Assembly (NCBI GenBank): GCA_963727495.1
Contig: CAVSGQ010000007.1
Coordinates: 992,001-1,056,000 of the forward strand
DNA length: 64,000 nucleotides
Direction: 5' to 3'
Source: Actinophytocola sp963727495
GTDB taxonomy: Bacteria > Actinomycetota > Actinomycetes > Mycobacteriales > Pseudonocardiaceae
The translations under genes were made by a program, and so were the position numbers. This document shows, in pieces, positions 36,113 through 48,374 of the stretch. Within the stretch, counting starts at the first letter, position 1. Each line of letters starts with the position of its first letter. Below the pieces are notes generated by a model that saw only the letters and a list, made by a program, of their open reading frames with translations, was not told the DNA's origin and ran no database searches.

Positions 36113-36811
36113 ATGGGGCCGTTGGAAATCAGTAGCGGTGAGCGCCGAGCGTGGCACCGATTGACCGACGCGGAGCGTGCCGCACTCACCGCCTCCGGAC
36201 ACGTACGCACCTGGCGGGCCGGGGAGATCCTTGTGCTGCAGGGCAGCCCGCCCAGCAGCATGTTCGTGATCCTCAGCGGTTGGGTGAAGATCACCGCGAC
36301 GAACTACCGGGGCGACAACGCCCCGCTGGCGGCCCGCGGGCCGGCGGAGATCGTCGGCGAGCTGTCGCCGATCAGTGGCCTTCCGCGCACCGCGACAATC
36401 GAGGCGATCGACGAGGTTCGCGCGCTGGTGATTCCGCGTGAACGGCTGCTCGGGGTGCTCCGCAGAAAACCCAGAATCTCCGAGGAGCTACTCCGATCGG
36501 CGGCAATTCGGCTGCAACAATCGGATCGTCTGCGGCTGGAGTCCGGCGGCCCGGATTTCCCGCAGCGGCTCGCCGCGGTGCTGCTGGAACTGGCCCTGCA
36601 GTACGACCCGAACTGGGAGGCGGCCGACGAGGTGGTCCTGAACGTCACCCAGGAGGATCTCGCGAGCTATGCCCGGGTGTCGCGCAGCACGCTCATCCGG
36701 GGTCTGGACGAGCTGAAGAAACTCGGTGTGGTGACGACCGGCCGGCACCGGGTGACGATCATCCGCCCGGACGTCCTGCGCGACCTGGCGGCGGGGCGCC
36801 CGGCTCCGTAG
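36113..36811 (+). CDS. Crp/Fnr-family transcriptional regulator
   Basis: About 232 residues. Cyclic-nucleotide-binding-like beta-roll (residues 18-130; WRAGEILVLQGSPPSSMFVILSG then GELSPISGLPRTATIEA) and a winged helix C-terminus with VTQEDLASYARVSRSTLIRGLDELKKLGVV. No Fnr-type Cys cluster. The phosphate-binding loop GELSPISGLPRTA is close to the cAMP-site pattern, but ligand binding is unproved. Start at ATG 36113, behind GGGGAGG at 8-nt spacing; ATG 36077 would add 12 residues. Confidence 0.9.
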   Translation: MGPLEISSGERRAWHRLTDAERAALTASGHVRTWRAGEILVLQGSPPSSMFVILSGWVKITATNYRGDNAPLAARGPAEIVGELSPISGLPRTATIEAIDEVRALVIPRERLLGVLRRKPRISEELLRSAAIRLQQSDRLRLESGGPDFPQRLAAVLLELALQYDPNWEAADEVVLNVTQEDLASYARVSRSTLIRGLDELKKLGVVTTGRHRVTIIRPDVLRDLAAGRPAP

Positions 36812-36823
36812 TTCGGACTCGGG

Positions 36824-37198
36824 TCAGCGCCGGTAGTAGGCGGCGTACATGACGGCGAGATCCGCGCGCTCGCCGGCCGACGACTCCTCCCGGATGGTCC
36901 GGTTCAGCCCGGGCGGGAAGCCGTGCCTGATCAGGCGCCGCTCGCAGGCGTCCTCCATGAACGACAGCGAGAAGTACAGCGACAGCAGGTAGCCCAGCGC
37001 CACCATCGAGATGCGCAGGGACCACGGTCCCGGCACGAGCAGCGCCAGCCACCACCCGGCGAACATCACCTGGACCCGGGCGAAGTGGCGGAACACCCAG
37101 GTGCGGCAGGTCAGGTCGTAGAGGACCCAGCCGTGGTACGCGGCCGGCAGCGTGCCGCCGAGCGCGTACCACAGCCACCGTGCGGGGCCAGGGCGCAT
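36824..37198 (-). CDS. DUF5313-type membrane protein coupled to metK
   Basis: 124 residues, function unknown. The pattern WLWYALGGTLPAAYHGWVLYDLTCRTW, followed by two hydrophobic helices and a polar tail, matches what I recall of the actinobacterial DUF5313 family. ATG 37198 overlaps the metK stop as TGATG, so translation is probably re-initiated from metK. Convergent with the Crp-type gene with 12 nt between stops. Confidence 0.8.
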   Translation of the reverse strand: MRPGPARWLWYALGGTLPAAYHGWVLYDLTCRTWVFRHFARVQVMFAGWWLALLVPGPWSLRISMVALGYLLSLYFSLSFMEDACERRLIRHGFPPGLNRTIREESSAGERADLAVMYAAYYRR

Positions 37199-38400
37199 CA
37201 GGCCCCGGCGAGGGCCTTCAGCGCGTCGGCGCGGTCGGTGCGCTCCCATGGCAGATCCAGCTCCGGACGGCCGAAGTGGCCATATGCGGCGGTCTGAGCA
37301 TAGATCGGGCGCAGCAGGTCCAGGTCACGGATGATGGCGGCCGGCCGGAGGTCGAAGACCTGTCCGATGGCCTCCTGGATCTTGGTCGGGTCGACCGTCT
37401 CGGTGCCGAAGGTCTCCACGAACAGGCCGACCGGCGCCGCCTTGCCGATCGCGTAGGCGACCTGCACCTCGATGCGTGACGCCAGGCCGGCGGCGACGGC
37501 GTTCTTGGCCACCCAGCGCATCGCGTACGCGGCCGAGCGGTCCACCTTCGACGGGTCCTTGCCGGAGAAGGCGCCGCCGCCGTGGCGGGCCATGCCGCCG
37601 TAGGTGTCGACGATGATCTTGCGACCGGTCAGGCCGGCGTCGCCCATCGGGCCGCCGATGACGAACCGCCCGGTCGGGTTGACCAGCAGGCGCACGTTGT
37701 CGGCGTCGAGGTCGAGCCGGGCCAGCTCCGGCTTGACGACCTGCTCGAGCACGTCGACGGTGAGCAGCTTGTCCAGGTCGACGCCGTCGGCGTGCTGCGA
37801 GGACACCACGACGGTGTCGAGGCGGACCGCCTGGTCGCCCGCGTACTCGATGGTGACCTGGGTCTTGCCGTCCGGCCGCAGGTAGGGCAGCGTGCCGTTC
37901 TTGCGCACGTCGGTGAGCCGCTTGGACAGCCGGTGCGCCAGCGCGATCGGCAGCGGCATCAGCTCCGGCGTGTCGGTGCACGCGTAGCCGAACATGAGGC
38001 CCTGGTCGCCCGCGCCCTGCTTGGCGATCTCGTCTTCCTCGTTGTCGACCCGCTTCTCGTACGCGGTGTCCACACCCTGCGCGATGTCGGGCGACTGCGA
38101 GCCGATGGCGATGTTGACGCCGCAGGAGTTGCCGTCGAAGCCCTTGGCGGAGGAGTCGTAGCCGATCCGCAGGATCGTCTCGCGAACCAGGTTGGGGATG
38201 TCCGCGTACGCCTCGGTGGTCACCTCGCCGGCGACATGCACCTGCCCGGTGGTGACCATGGTCTCGACCGCGACGCGCGACCGCGGGTCCTTGGACAACA
38301 GCGCGTCCAGGATCGAGTCGCTGATCGCGTCACAGATCTTGTCCGGGTGCCCCTCGGTCACCGATTCGCTGGTAAACAGCCTGCTCGAGGACTCCGTCAC
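37198..38400 (-). CDS. metK: S-adenosylmethionine synthetase
   Basis: Makes SAM from methionine and ATP. About 400 residues. Motifs: ESVTEGHPDKICDAISDS, GAGDQGLMFGYA, GGGAFSGKDPSKVDRS. GTG 38400 is preceded by GGGTAGG at 6 nt; the frame extends to TTG 38439, which would add 13 residues. It lies 66 nt after coaBC. No SAM riboswitch can be placed in that short gap. Confidence 0.97.
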   Translation of the reverse strand: MTESSSRLFTSESVTEGHPDKICDAISDSILDALLSKDPRSRVAVETMVTTGQVHVAGEVTTEAYADIPNLVRETILRIGYDSSAKGFDGNSCGVNIAIGSQSPDIAQGVDTAYEKRVDNEEDEIAKQGAGDQGLMFGYACTDTPELMPLPIALAHRLSKRLTDVRKNGTLPYLRPDGKTQVTIEYAGDQAVRLDTVVVSSQHADGVDLDKLLTVDVLEQVVKPELARLDLDADNVRLLVNPTGRFVIGGPMGDAGLTGRKIIVDTYGGMARHGGGAFSGKDPSKVDRSAAYAMRWVAKNAVAAGLASRIEVQVAYAIGKAAPVGLFVETFGTETVDPTKIQEAIGQVFDLRPAAIIRDLDLLRPIYAQTAAYGHFGRPELDLPWERTDRADALKALAGA

Positions 38401-38466
38401 GACGTACCTACCCAATTCTTCGCCTGGTTGTTGCGTCAAAGCGTACTGATGGTCCTGGAGAACCCG

Positions 38467-39696
38467 TCACGTTCGGGTGAACGCCATCACCGCGTCCCAT
38501 ATATCGGTAGCCATCCGCGACTTGCTACCGAGAGCGATGGCCCGCTCCGAACCGTCACCAGATAGTAGCCATCCGGAGTTGTCCTCCGTCTCGAACGCCC
38601 GGCCCTCGCCGACCGCATTGACCACGAGCAGGTCGCAGCCCTTGCGCTTGAGCTTGGCCCGGGCGTGCTCGAGCACGTCGCCGGTGCTGTCCCCGGTCTC
38701 GGCCGCGAAACCCACGATGACCTGGTCCGGCGCCCGGCGGGCGACCAGCTCGGCGAGCACGTCCGGGTTGCGGGTCAGCGCGACCGGGTCGGGGTCCCGG
38801 TCGGTCTTCTTGATCTTGTGCGCGGCCCGGTCGACGGGCCGGAAGTCGGCCACCGCGGCGGCCATGACGACGACGTCGGCGCTCACGGCGGCCGTGTGCA
38901 TCGCGTCACGCAACTGCTCGGCGGTGCCGACGCGGACGAGCTCGACACCCGCCGGCTCGGCGAGTGCCACGGTGTGCGCGGAGACCAAGGTCACCCGCGC
39001 GCCGCGCTGCACGGCGGTCCGCGCCAGCGCGTAACCCTGCTTGCCGGAGGAGCGGTTGCCCAGGTACCGGACGGGGTCGAGCGGCTCGCGGGTGCCGCCC
39101 GCGGAGACGACGACGCGCAGGCCCTCCAGGTCCCGCGGCAACGCGTCGGGCCGGCTCAGCAGCAGCCGGGCCAGGTCGACGATCTCGGCGGGGTCGGCGA
39201 GGCGGCCCTTGCCGGTGTCGGCGCCGGTGAGCCGCCCGCTCGCGGGCTCGGTGACGACGACGCCGCGGCGGCGCAGCGTGGCCACGTTGTCGCGGGTGGC
39301 GGGGTGCTCCCACATCTCGGTGTGCATGGCGGGCGCCAGCATGACCGGGCAGCGCGCGGTGAGCAGGGTGTTGGTGAGCAGGTCGTCGGCGAGGCCGTGG
39401 GCGGCCTTGGCGAGCAGGTCGGCCGTGGCGGGCACGACGAGGACCAGGTCGGCCGACTGCCCGATGCGCACGTGCGGCACCTCGGGCACGTCGGCGAACA
39501 CCCCGGTGTGCACGGGGTTGCCGGACAGCGCCTCGAAGGTGGCCGCACCGACGAACCGCAGGGCGGCCTCCGTCGGGACCACCCGGACGTCGTGCCCGGA
39601 CTCGGTCAGCCGGCGGAGGACCTCACATGCCTTGTAGGCCGCGATACCGCCACCCACGCCCAGGACGACGCGGGGACGGCGATCGGCCTCGGTCAC
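38467..39696 (-). CDS. coaBC: Bifunctional phosphopantothenoylcysteine decarboxylase / phosphopantothenate-cysteine ligase
   Basis: Two steps of coenzyme A synthesis. 409 residues: the N-terminal flavoprotein decarboxylase domain has GVGGGIAAYK, PATADLLAKAAHGLADDL and APAMHTEMW; the C-terminal ligase has SAGGTREPLDPVRYLGNRSSGKQG and AAAVADFRP. GTG start overlaps the rpoZ stop by 4 nt. Confidence 0.97.
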   Translation of the reverse strand: MTEADRRPRVVLGVGGGIAAYKACEVLRRLTESGHDVRVVPTEAALRFVGAATFEALSGNPVHTGVFADVPEVPHVRIGQSADLVLVVPATADLLAKAAHGLADDLLTNTLLTARCPVMLAPAMHTEMWEHPATRDNVATLRRRGVVVTEPASGRLTGADTGKGRLADPAEIVDLARLLLSRPDALPRDLEGLRVVVSAGGTREPLDPVRYLGNRSSGKQGYALARTAVQRGARVTLVSAHTVALAEPAGVELVRVGTAEQLRDAMHTAAVSADVVVMAAAVADFRPVDRAAHKIKKTDRDPDPVALTRNPDVLAELVARRAPDQVIVGFAAETGDSTGDVLEHARAKLKRKGCDLLVVNAVGEGRAFETEDNSGWLLSGDGSERAIALGSKSRMATDIWDAVMAFTRT

Positions 39697-39983
39697 TCGC
39701 CTTCGGTGTGCTCGAGCAGGCCGGCGTGGATCTCGCGGAGCGCGATCGACAGCGGCTTCTCCCGCGGACCCGGCTCGACCAGCGGCCCGACGTACTCCAG
39801 CAGGCCCTCGCCGAGCTGCGCGTAGTAGTCGTTGATCTGCCGCGCGCGCTTGGCGGCGTAGATCACCAGGGCGTACTTCGAGCTGACCTTGTCGAGCAGG
39901 TCGTCGATCGGAGGGTTGGTGATGCCTTCGAGGGTGGGACTCGTCGGGTCACCCAGTGCGCCCAACTCGGTGGGGGTGATCAC
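39693..39983 (-). CDS. rpoZ: RNA polymerase omega subunit
   Basis: Assists RNA polymerase assembly. 96 residues with the omega core PPIDDLLDKVSSKYALVIYAAKRARQINDYY and a conserved actinobacterial C-terminus (KPLSIALREIHAGLL). GTG start overlaps the gmk stop. Confidence 0.97.
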   Translation of the reverse strand: MITPTELGALGDPTSPTLEGITNPPIDDLLDKVSSKYALVIYAAKRARQINDYYAQLGEGLLEYVGPLVEPGPREKPLSIALREIHAGLLEHTEGE

Positions 39984-40588
39984 TCGTGTTTCTCCAGCTG
40001 GTCAGACGAATTGTCAAGTACCAAGGTTAGCAACTCCGCCGCGGCACTCTTCACGTCGGTGTTGACGACCACGGTGTCGAACTCGTCGCGGGCCGCCAGC
40101 TCCTCCTTGGCGGTCCGCAGCCGGCGCTCGACGATCTCCGCCGACTCGGTGCCGCGGCCGACGAGGCGTTCCACCAGCGCCTCCCAGCTCGGCGGGCAGA
40201 GGAACACGAGGAAGGCCTCGGGCATGGTGCGGCGCAGCTCGCGGGCGCCCTGCAGGTCGACCTCGACCAGGGCGGGCTCGCCGGCGGACAGGCGCTTCTC
40301 GATGGGCGCACGGGGGGTGCCGGAGCGATGGGTGCCGCGGTGGATGTCCGCCCACTCCAGCAGCTCGCCGCCGGCGATCATGCGGTCGAACTCGGCAGGG
40401 GTCACGAAGTGGTAGTCCACGCCCTCCTGCTCCCCCGGCCGCTGCTCGCGCGTCGTCGCCGAGACGCTGAACCACAGCTGGGGGTACTGGGCGCGGAGCT
40501 CGCGCACCACGCTGCTCTTGCCGACGCCGGAGGGGCCGGCCAAAACAACCAGCCGGCCCCTCCGGGTCTCACTGTGAGCGCGACTCAC
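39980..40588 (-). CDS. gmk: Guanylate kinase
   Basis: Phosphorylates GMP to GDP. 202 residues with P-loop AGPSGVGKSS near residue 18, the GMP site SATTREQRPGEQEGVDYHF and EVDLQGARELR. Overlaps mihF by 4 nt (ATGA). Confidence 0.97.
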   Translation of the reverse strand: MSRAHSETRRGRLVVLAGPSGVGKSSVVRELRAQYPQLWFSVSATTREQRPGEQEGVDYHFVTPAEFDRMIAGGELLEWADIHRGTHRSGTPRAPIEKRLSAGEPALVEVDLQGARELRRTMPEAFLVFLCPPSWEALVERLVGRGTESAEIVERRLRTAKEELAARDEFDTVVVNTDVKSAAAELLTLVLDNSSDQLEKHE

Positions 40589-40902
40589 TCGCCGCTGAAC
40601 TCGGCGAGCAACGCCTTGCGCTGGCGCTCACCGAGACCACGCAGGCGGCGGCTCGGGGCGATCTCCAGACGCTCGATGATCTGCTGGGCACGCACCTTGC
40701 CGACGCCCGGCAGGGCCTCGAGCAGTGCGGTGACCTTCATCTTGCCCAGGACCTCGTCTTTGTCAGCTTGGGCGAGCACGTCCTTGAGGGTGGTGCCACC
40801 TCGCTTCAAGCGCTCCTTGAGCTCAGCTCGGGCGCGACGGGCGGCAGCCGCCTTCTCCAGCGCTGCGGCCCGCTGCTCCTCGGTCAGCTGGGGAAGGGCC
40901 AC
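40585..40902 (-). CDS. mihF: Actinobacterial integration host factor (mIHF)
   Basis: Nucleoid-associated DNA-binding protein unrelated to E. coli IHF. 105 residues from GTG 40902 (reading VALPQLTEEQR), with GGAGGAAATC directly upstream. A helical basic N-terminal half precedes an H2TH-like DNA-binding region, LLEALPGVGKVRAQQIIERLEIAPSRRLRGLG. First gene of mihF-gmk-rpoZ-coaBC-metK. Confidence 0.96.
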   Translation of the reverse strand: MALPQLTEEQRAAALEKAAAARRARAELKERLKRGGTTLKDVLAQADKDEVLGKMKVTALLEALPGVGKVRAQQIIERLEIAPSRRLRGLGERQRKALLAEFSGE

Positions 40903-41014
40903 GATTTCCTCCGGGGGGTGGGGTGTTTCTGCGGATCGGTGCCGCGACGTTACCGAGGTCGGGGCGGTCACGACAACGCGGGTCCACCTTAGTGCGCAAC
41001 GTAGCGTTCATCAG

Positions 41015-41043
41015 AGCATAGATCTACTGTGTGTAGCGACCAA
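41015..41043 (-). promoter_or_regulatory. Predicted primary-sigma promoter of the mihF operon
   Basis: On the reverse strand TTGGTC (-35, 41038-41043) is followed by exactly 17 nt and TATGCT (-10, 41015-41020). Transcription would start near 41008, leaving a leader of about 105 nt before the mihF GTG. This is the best -35/-10 match seen in the window. Confidence 0.65.
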
Positions 41044-41240
41044 TGCCCGGACCTGCGGTAACCAGATGTGGGACCTTGATCATCTCGGAGTTGTGCGGTA
41101 CAAGGGCCGACCGTGACGGCCTGAATTCGGACTTCTGAAGACGCGCCGGTCGAATTTGCCCGACGCGGACACCGCCCTGAGAAACTTCCTCAATTCTCAA
41201 CCGCCAGAACCGTGCCCGTTCTCGCGCGGGTGGGGAACGC

Positions 41241-41263
41241 TGCCCCCACCCTCTCCGGGGGCA
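41241..41263 (-). terminator. Possible terminator of the pyr operon
   Basis: TGCCCCC (41241-41247) pairs with GGGGGCA (41257-41263), 9-nt loop. It lies about 110 nt past the pyrF stop, so the assignment is tentative. Confidence 0.4.
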
Positions 41264-41374
41264 CCCCATGGGTCAATTCTATCAGTGAAATACCTGGTCA
41301 ACAGGGGTGTGGCGGGGTTGTGGACAACGTCGGGCCGCGAATGGAGCGTGTGGTGCGCCGAGCGGTTCGAGGTG

Positions 41375-42211
41375 CTACCGCGGGTGCGCGACGGACAGCG
41401 AGTCGCGCACGCGCAGGGCCGCGTCCCGCAGGGCGGTGACATCCGGTCCGTGGCGCAGGATCTCCCGGGACGAGGACGGCAGCACGTGCCGCAGGCTCGT
41501 GCCGAAGACCGTGCGCAGGTCGGCGAGCGTGCCGCCCTGCGCGCCGAAACCGGGGGCCAGGATCGTCCCGTTGAGGCGTGAGAGGTCCAGCTCGGTGCGG
41601 CCCACCGTGGCGCCGATGACCAGGCCGACGGGTCCGAGCGGGCTCCCGCCGGCGTTGCGCGCGGCGGCCTCGTCGACGATCTGCTGGGCCACGGAGCCGC
41701 CCGTGGCGCCCGTGGCGTGCTGCACCGACGCGCCCTCCTTGTTCGAGGTCAGCGCCAGCACGAACACGCCCCGGCCGGTCCGCTCGGCGAGGTCGAGCGC
41801 GGGATCCAGCGAGCCGAAGCCCAGGTACGGCGACAGCGTGACGGCGTCCGCGGCCAGCGGCGCGCCCTCGGCCAGGTAGGCGGCGGCGTAGGCGGCCATC
41901 GTCGAGCCGATGTCGCCGCGCTTGACGTCCAGCAGGACCAGCGCGCCGGCCTGCCGGGCGGAGCCGATCAGCCGCTCCAGGACCGCGATCCCGGCCGAGC
42001 CGTACGCCTCGAAGAACGCCGACTGCGGCTTGAGCACCGCGATCTCCCCCGCGAACGCCTCCACGCACGTCGTCGCGAAGCGCTCCACGCCGGCCGCGGA
42101 CACCGGCAGGCCCCACGCCTGCAGCAACGACGGATGTGGGTCCACCCCCACGCACAGCGGCCCGCGCAGCGACACCGCGGTGGTCACCCGAGCCCCGAAC
42201 GGCGCCCTCAC
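41375..42211 (-). CDS. pyrF: Orotidine 5'-phosphate decarboxylase
   Basis: Last step of UMP synthesis. About 278 residues, the actinobacterial/mycobacterial (type 2) form. LCVGVDPHPSLLQ opens the barrel, LVLLDVKRGDIGST holds the catalytic Asp/Lys, and LAPGFGAQGG binds phosphate. Start at GTG 42211 behind a G-rich stretch (spacing 6); GTG 42214 is equally possible. Separated from carB by 448 nt that include a repeat array, although it would normally follow carB closely. Confidence 0.95.
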   Translation of the reverse strand: MRAPFGARVTTAVSLRGPLCVGVDPHPSLLQAWGLPVSAAGVERFATTCVEAFAGEIAVLKPQSAFFEAYGSAGIAVLERLIGSARQAGALVLLDVKRGDIGSTMAAYAAAYLAEGAPLAADAVTLSPYLGFGSLDPALDLAERTGRGVFVLALTSNKEGASVQHATGATGGSVAQQIVDEAAARNAGGSPLGPVGLVIGATVGRTELDLSRLNGTILAPGFGAQGGTLADLRTVFGTSLRHVLPSSSREILRHGPDVTALRDAALRVRDSLSVAHPR

Positions 42212-42228
42212 CACACACCCCCACTCCC

Positions 42229-42316
42229 GCGAGTCCCCCGCTGCGGACCCGCGAGTCCCCCGTTCCCGACCGGCGAGTCCCCCGTTCCGGACCGGCGAGC
42301 CCCCCGCTCCCGGCCG
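42229..42316. repeat. 22-bp tandem repeat array upstream of pyrF
   Basis: Four consecutive 22-bp units (starts 42229, 42251, 42273, 42295) with core GAGTCCCCCGTTCCCGACC. The core shares most positions, and the exact period, with the whiA-gap array. The rest of the carB-pyrF gap (42317-42659) is GC-rich with no gene that I can support. Confidence 0.85.
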
Positions 42317-42659
42317 CCCGAACTCCCCGGTGCGCACCACGCGTGCCCCGCCTCGAACCCGGAGACCGGAACCCGGCCGGGCGCCACGACACCGCGGCGG
42401 AACGCCGCCCGCCACCGCACCCGCTCGACGCGGCATGACGCCGTCCCCCGACCGGCACGGCACGCCGCCCCGGCGGCCGGACGCCGGTTGAACGGTCCAT
42501 TCAACCGGCCTGGGGGCCCCCCGATTTCCACGGTATCGGAGGGGACCGACAGTTCCGGATGGACGGGCGGCGGGTGGGGACAGGGCGGCGGTGCGACCGG
42601 GGCCGGCCGACCGCCCGCGACCGAGACCGACCCCGCCGGAACCGGGCGACGGCCCGCGA

Positions 42660-45967
<3,308 letters not shown>

Positions 45968-45975
<8 letters not shown>

Positions 45976-47086
45976 CGCTCGCCTCCATCAGGCCGACGAA
46001 CTCGTCGAACAGCGGGGCGGCGTCGTGCGGGCCGGCCGCCGCCTCCGGGTGGTACTGCACCGAGAACGCCGGCACGTCCAGCGCGCGCACACCCTCCACG
46101 CAGCCGTCGTTGGGGCAGTGGTGGCTGATCCGCGCGGCGCCGAACGGCGTGTCGAACCGCTCCCCCGGCTCGCCCTCCAGCGCGAAGCCGTGGTTCTGCG
46201 CGGTGATCGCCACCCGGCCGGTGTCCACGTCGATCACCGGGATGTTGATGCCGCGGTGCCCGTAGCGCAGCTTGTAGGTGTCCCGGCCGAGCGCGCGACC
46301 GAGGATCTGGTGGCCGAAGCAGATGCCGAACAGCGGGATCCGCCGCTCCAGCACGGCCCGGGTCAGCGCCACCGGGCCGTCGGCGGTGGACGGGTCGCCC
46401 GGGCCGTTGGCGAGGAACACCCCGTCCGGCTCCACCGCGAGCACGTCCTCGATCGTCGAGCCGACCGGCAGCACGTGGGTCTCGATGCCCCGGGCGGCCA
46501 TCATCCGCGGCGTGTTGGTCTTGATGCCCAGGTCCAACGCGGCCACCCGCCACCGGCGCTCGCCGTCGGCCGGGACCACGTAGGTCGCCTCCGTGGTGAC
46601 CTGACCGGCGAGGTTCGCACCGGCCATCCGCGGGCTCGCCAGCACCCGCTCCACCATCGCGTCGAGGTCGGCGAGGTCCGCGCCGGAGAACACTCCGCCG
46701 CGCATCGCGCCCCGCTCGCGGATGTGCCGGGTCAGCGAGCGGGTGTCGACACCGCTGATGCCCACCACGCCCTGCCCGGCCAGCGCGGCGTCGAGCGGGC
46801 GCCGCGAGCGCCAGTTGGACGGCACCCGCGCCGGATCGCGCACCACGTAGCCGGCGACCCAGATCCGGCGCGACTCGTCGTCCTCGTCGTTCCAGCCGGT
46901 GTTGCCGATCTGCGGGGCGGTGGCCACCACGATCTGGCGGTGGTAGGACGGGTCGGTCAGGGTCTCCTGGTAGCCGGTCATCGCGGTGCAGAACACGACC
47001 TCGCCCAGCGTCGCCCCGGTGGCGCCGAACGCGTCGCCCCGGAACGCCCTGCCGTCCTCGAGAACCAGCGCGGCCGGCTCAGCCAT
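45968..47086 (-). CDS. carA: Carbamoyl-phosphate synthase small subunit
   Basis: Glutamine amidotransferase subunit that delivers ammonia to CarB. 372 residues: N-terminal CPSase domain (TAMTGYQETLTDPSY, GISGVDTRSLTRHIRE) and class I amidotransferase with nucleophile Cys in LFGICFGHQILG and the His-Glu pair in QYHPEAAAGPHD. Overlaps pyrC by 8 nt and carB by 8 nt. Confidence 0.97.
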
Positions 47087-48374
47087 GGAACACCTCCCCG
47101 TCGTGCGCGGTGATCCGCCCGCGCAGCAGCGTCGTGACGACCCGGCCGGGCAGCTCCATGCCCTCGTACGGCGTGTTGGCGGCGATGCTCGCCAGGTCCG
47201 CGCCCCGCACCGTCCACCGGCCGGCCGGGTCGACCAGGGTGAGCGTCGCCGGCTCGCCGGCCTCCAGCGGCCGCCCCTGGTCGGGCAGGCCGGCGATCTC
47301 CGCGGGCCGCTCGGACATCACCCGCGCCACGCCGCGCCAGTCCAGCAGCCCCGGCTCGACCATCGTGCGCACCACCACCGACAGCGCCGTCTGCAGCCCC
47401 AGCATGCCCGGGCGCGCGGCGGCCCACTCGCAGTCCTTGTCCTGCGGCGCGTGCGGGGCGTGGTCGGTGGCCACGCAGTCCAGCACGCCCCCGGCGAGCG
47501 CCTCGCGCAGCACCTTCGTGTCGGCGGCGGTGCGCAGCGGCGGGTTGACCTTGTTCACCGGGTCGTAGGTGGTCAGCCGCTCGTCGTCGAGCAGCAGGTG
47601 ATGCGGCGTGACCTCGGCGGACACCTCGATGCCCTGCTGCTTGGCCCATCGCAGCAGCTCGGCCGCGCCCGCGGTCGAGACGTGGCAGACGTGCAGCCGC
47701 GCGCCGGTCTGCCGGGCGAGCAGGCAGTCCCGGGCGATGATCGACTCCTCGGCCGCCGCCGGCCAGCCGGCCAGGCCCAGCCGCGCCGCCAGCTCGCCCT
47801 CGTGTGCCTGGGCGCCGAGGGTGAGCCGCGGCTCCTCGGCGTGCTGGGCGATCACCGCGTCCAGCGCGGTCGAGTACTCCAGCGCGCGGCGCATCAGCAG
47901 CGGGTCTGCCACGCAGTGCCCGTCGTCGGAGAACATCCGCACCCGCGCCTGCGAGCCGGCCATCGTGCCCAGCTCGGCGAGCCGGTCCCCGCGCAGCCCG
48001 ACGGTCACCGCGCCGACCGGGTGCACGTCGACCAGCCCCACCTCGCGGCCGCGCCGCCACACGTGCTCGACGACCACCGCGTTGTCGGCGACCGGGTCGG
48101 TGTTGGCCATGGCGAAGACCGCCGTGTACCCGCCGAGCGCGGCGGCCGCCGACCCGGTGGCGATGGTCTCGGTGTCCTCGCGGCCCGGCTCGCGAAGGTG
48201 GGTGTGCAGGTCGACGAGACCGGGCAGGGCGACGAGCCCGCCCGCGTCGCGGACCTCGGCCCCGCCGGGGTCCACGTCCGGGCCGAGGGCGGCGATGACC
48301 CCGTCGCGGATCTCCAGGTCCGTCGGGTCACCCTCGCCGTAGGGCCGGACCCCGCGCAGTACCAGTGGTTTCAC
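47079..48374 (-). CDS. pyrC: Dihydroorotase
   Basis: Cyclises carbamoyl-aspartate to dihydroorotate. About 431 residues, class I. Metal site HTHLREPG near residue 58, the carboxyl/His segments CHVSTAGAAELL and VTPHHLLL, and the catalytic Asp in TDHAPHAPQDK. GTG 48374 overlaps the pyrB stop (GTGA); longer upstream open frame is a shadow of pyrB/pyrR. Confidence 0.97.
   Translation of the reverse strand: MKPLVLRGVRPYGEGDPTDLEIRDGVIAALGPDVDPGGAEVRDAGGLVALPGLVDLHTHLREPGREDTETIATGSAAAALGGYTAVFAMANTDPVADNAVVVEHVWRRGREVGLVDVHPVGAVTVGLRGDRLAELGTMAGSQARVRMFSDDGHCVADPLLMRRALEYSTALDAVIAQHAEEPRLTLGAQAHEGELAARLGLAGWPAAAEESIIARDCLLARQTGARLHVCHVSTAGAAELLRWAKQQGIEVSAEVTPHHLLLDDERLTTYDPVNKVNPPLRTAADTKVLREALAGGVLDCVATDHAPHAPQDKDCEWAAARPGMLGLQTALSVVVRTMVEPGLLDWRGVARVMSERPAEIAGLPDQGRPLEAGEPATLTLVDPAGRWTVRGADLASIAANTPYEGMELPGRVVTTLLRGRITAHDGEVFHG

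Larger units (their letters stand above)
40903..41374. other. Non-coding region between pyrF and mihF
   Basis: About 470 nt without a supported gene. It contains the mihF promoter (41015-41043) and a GC hairpin (41241-41263). AT content is locally higher around 41000-41110 than elsewhere in the window. Short open frames here lack family features. Confidence 0.6.

Noticed and set aside
38401..38466. SAM riboswitch before metK
   Set aside because: The gap to coaBC is only 66 nt and shows no conserved riboswitch helices.
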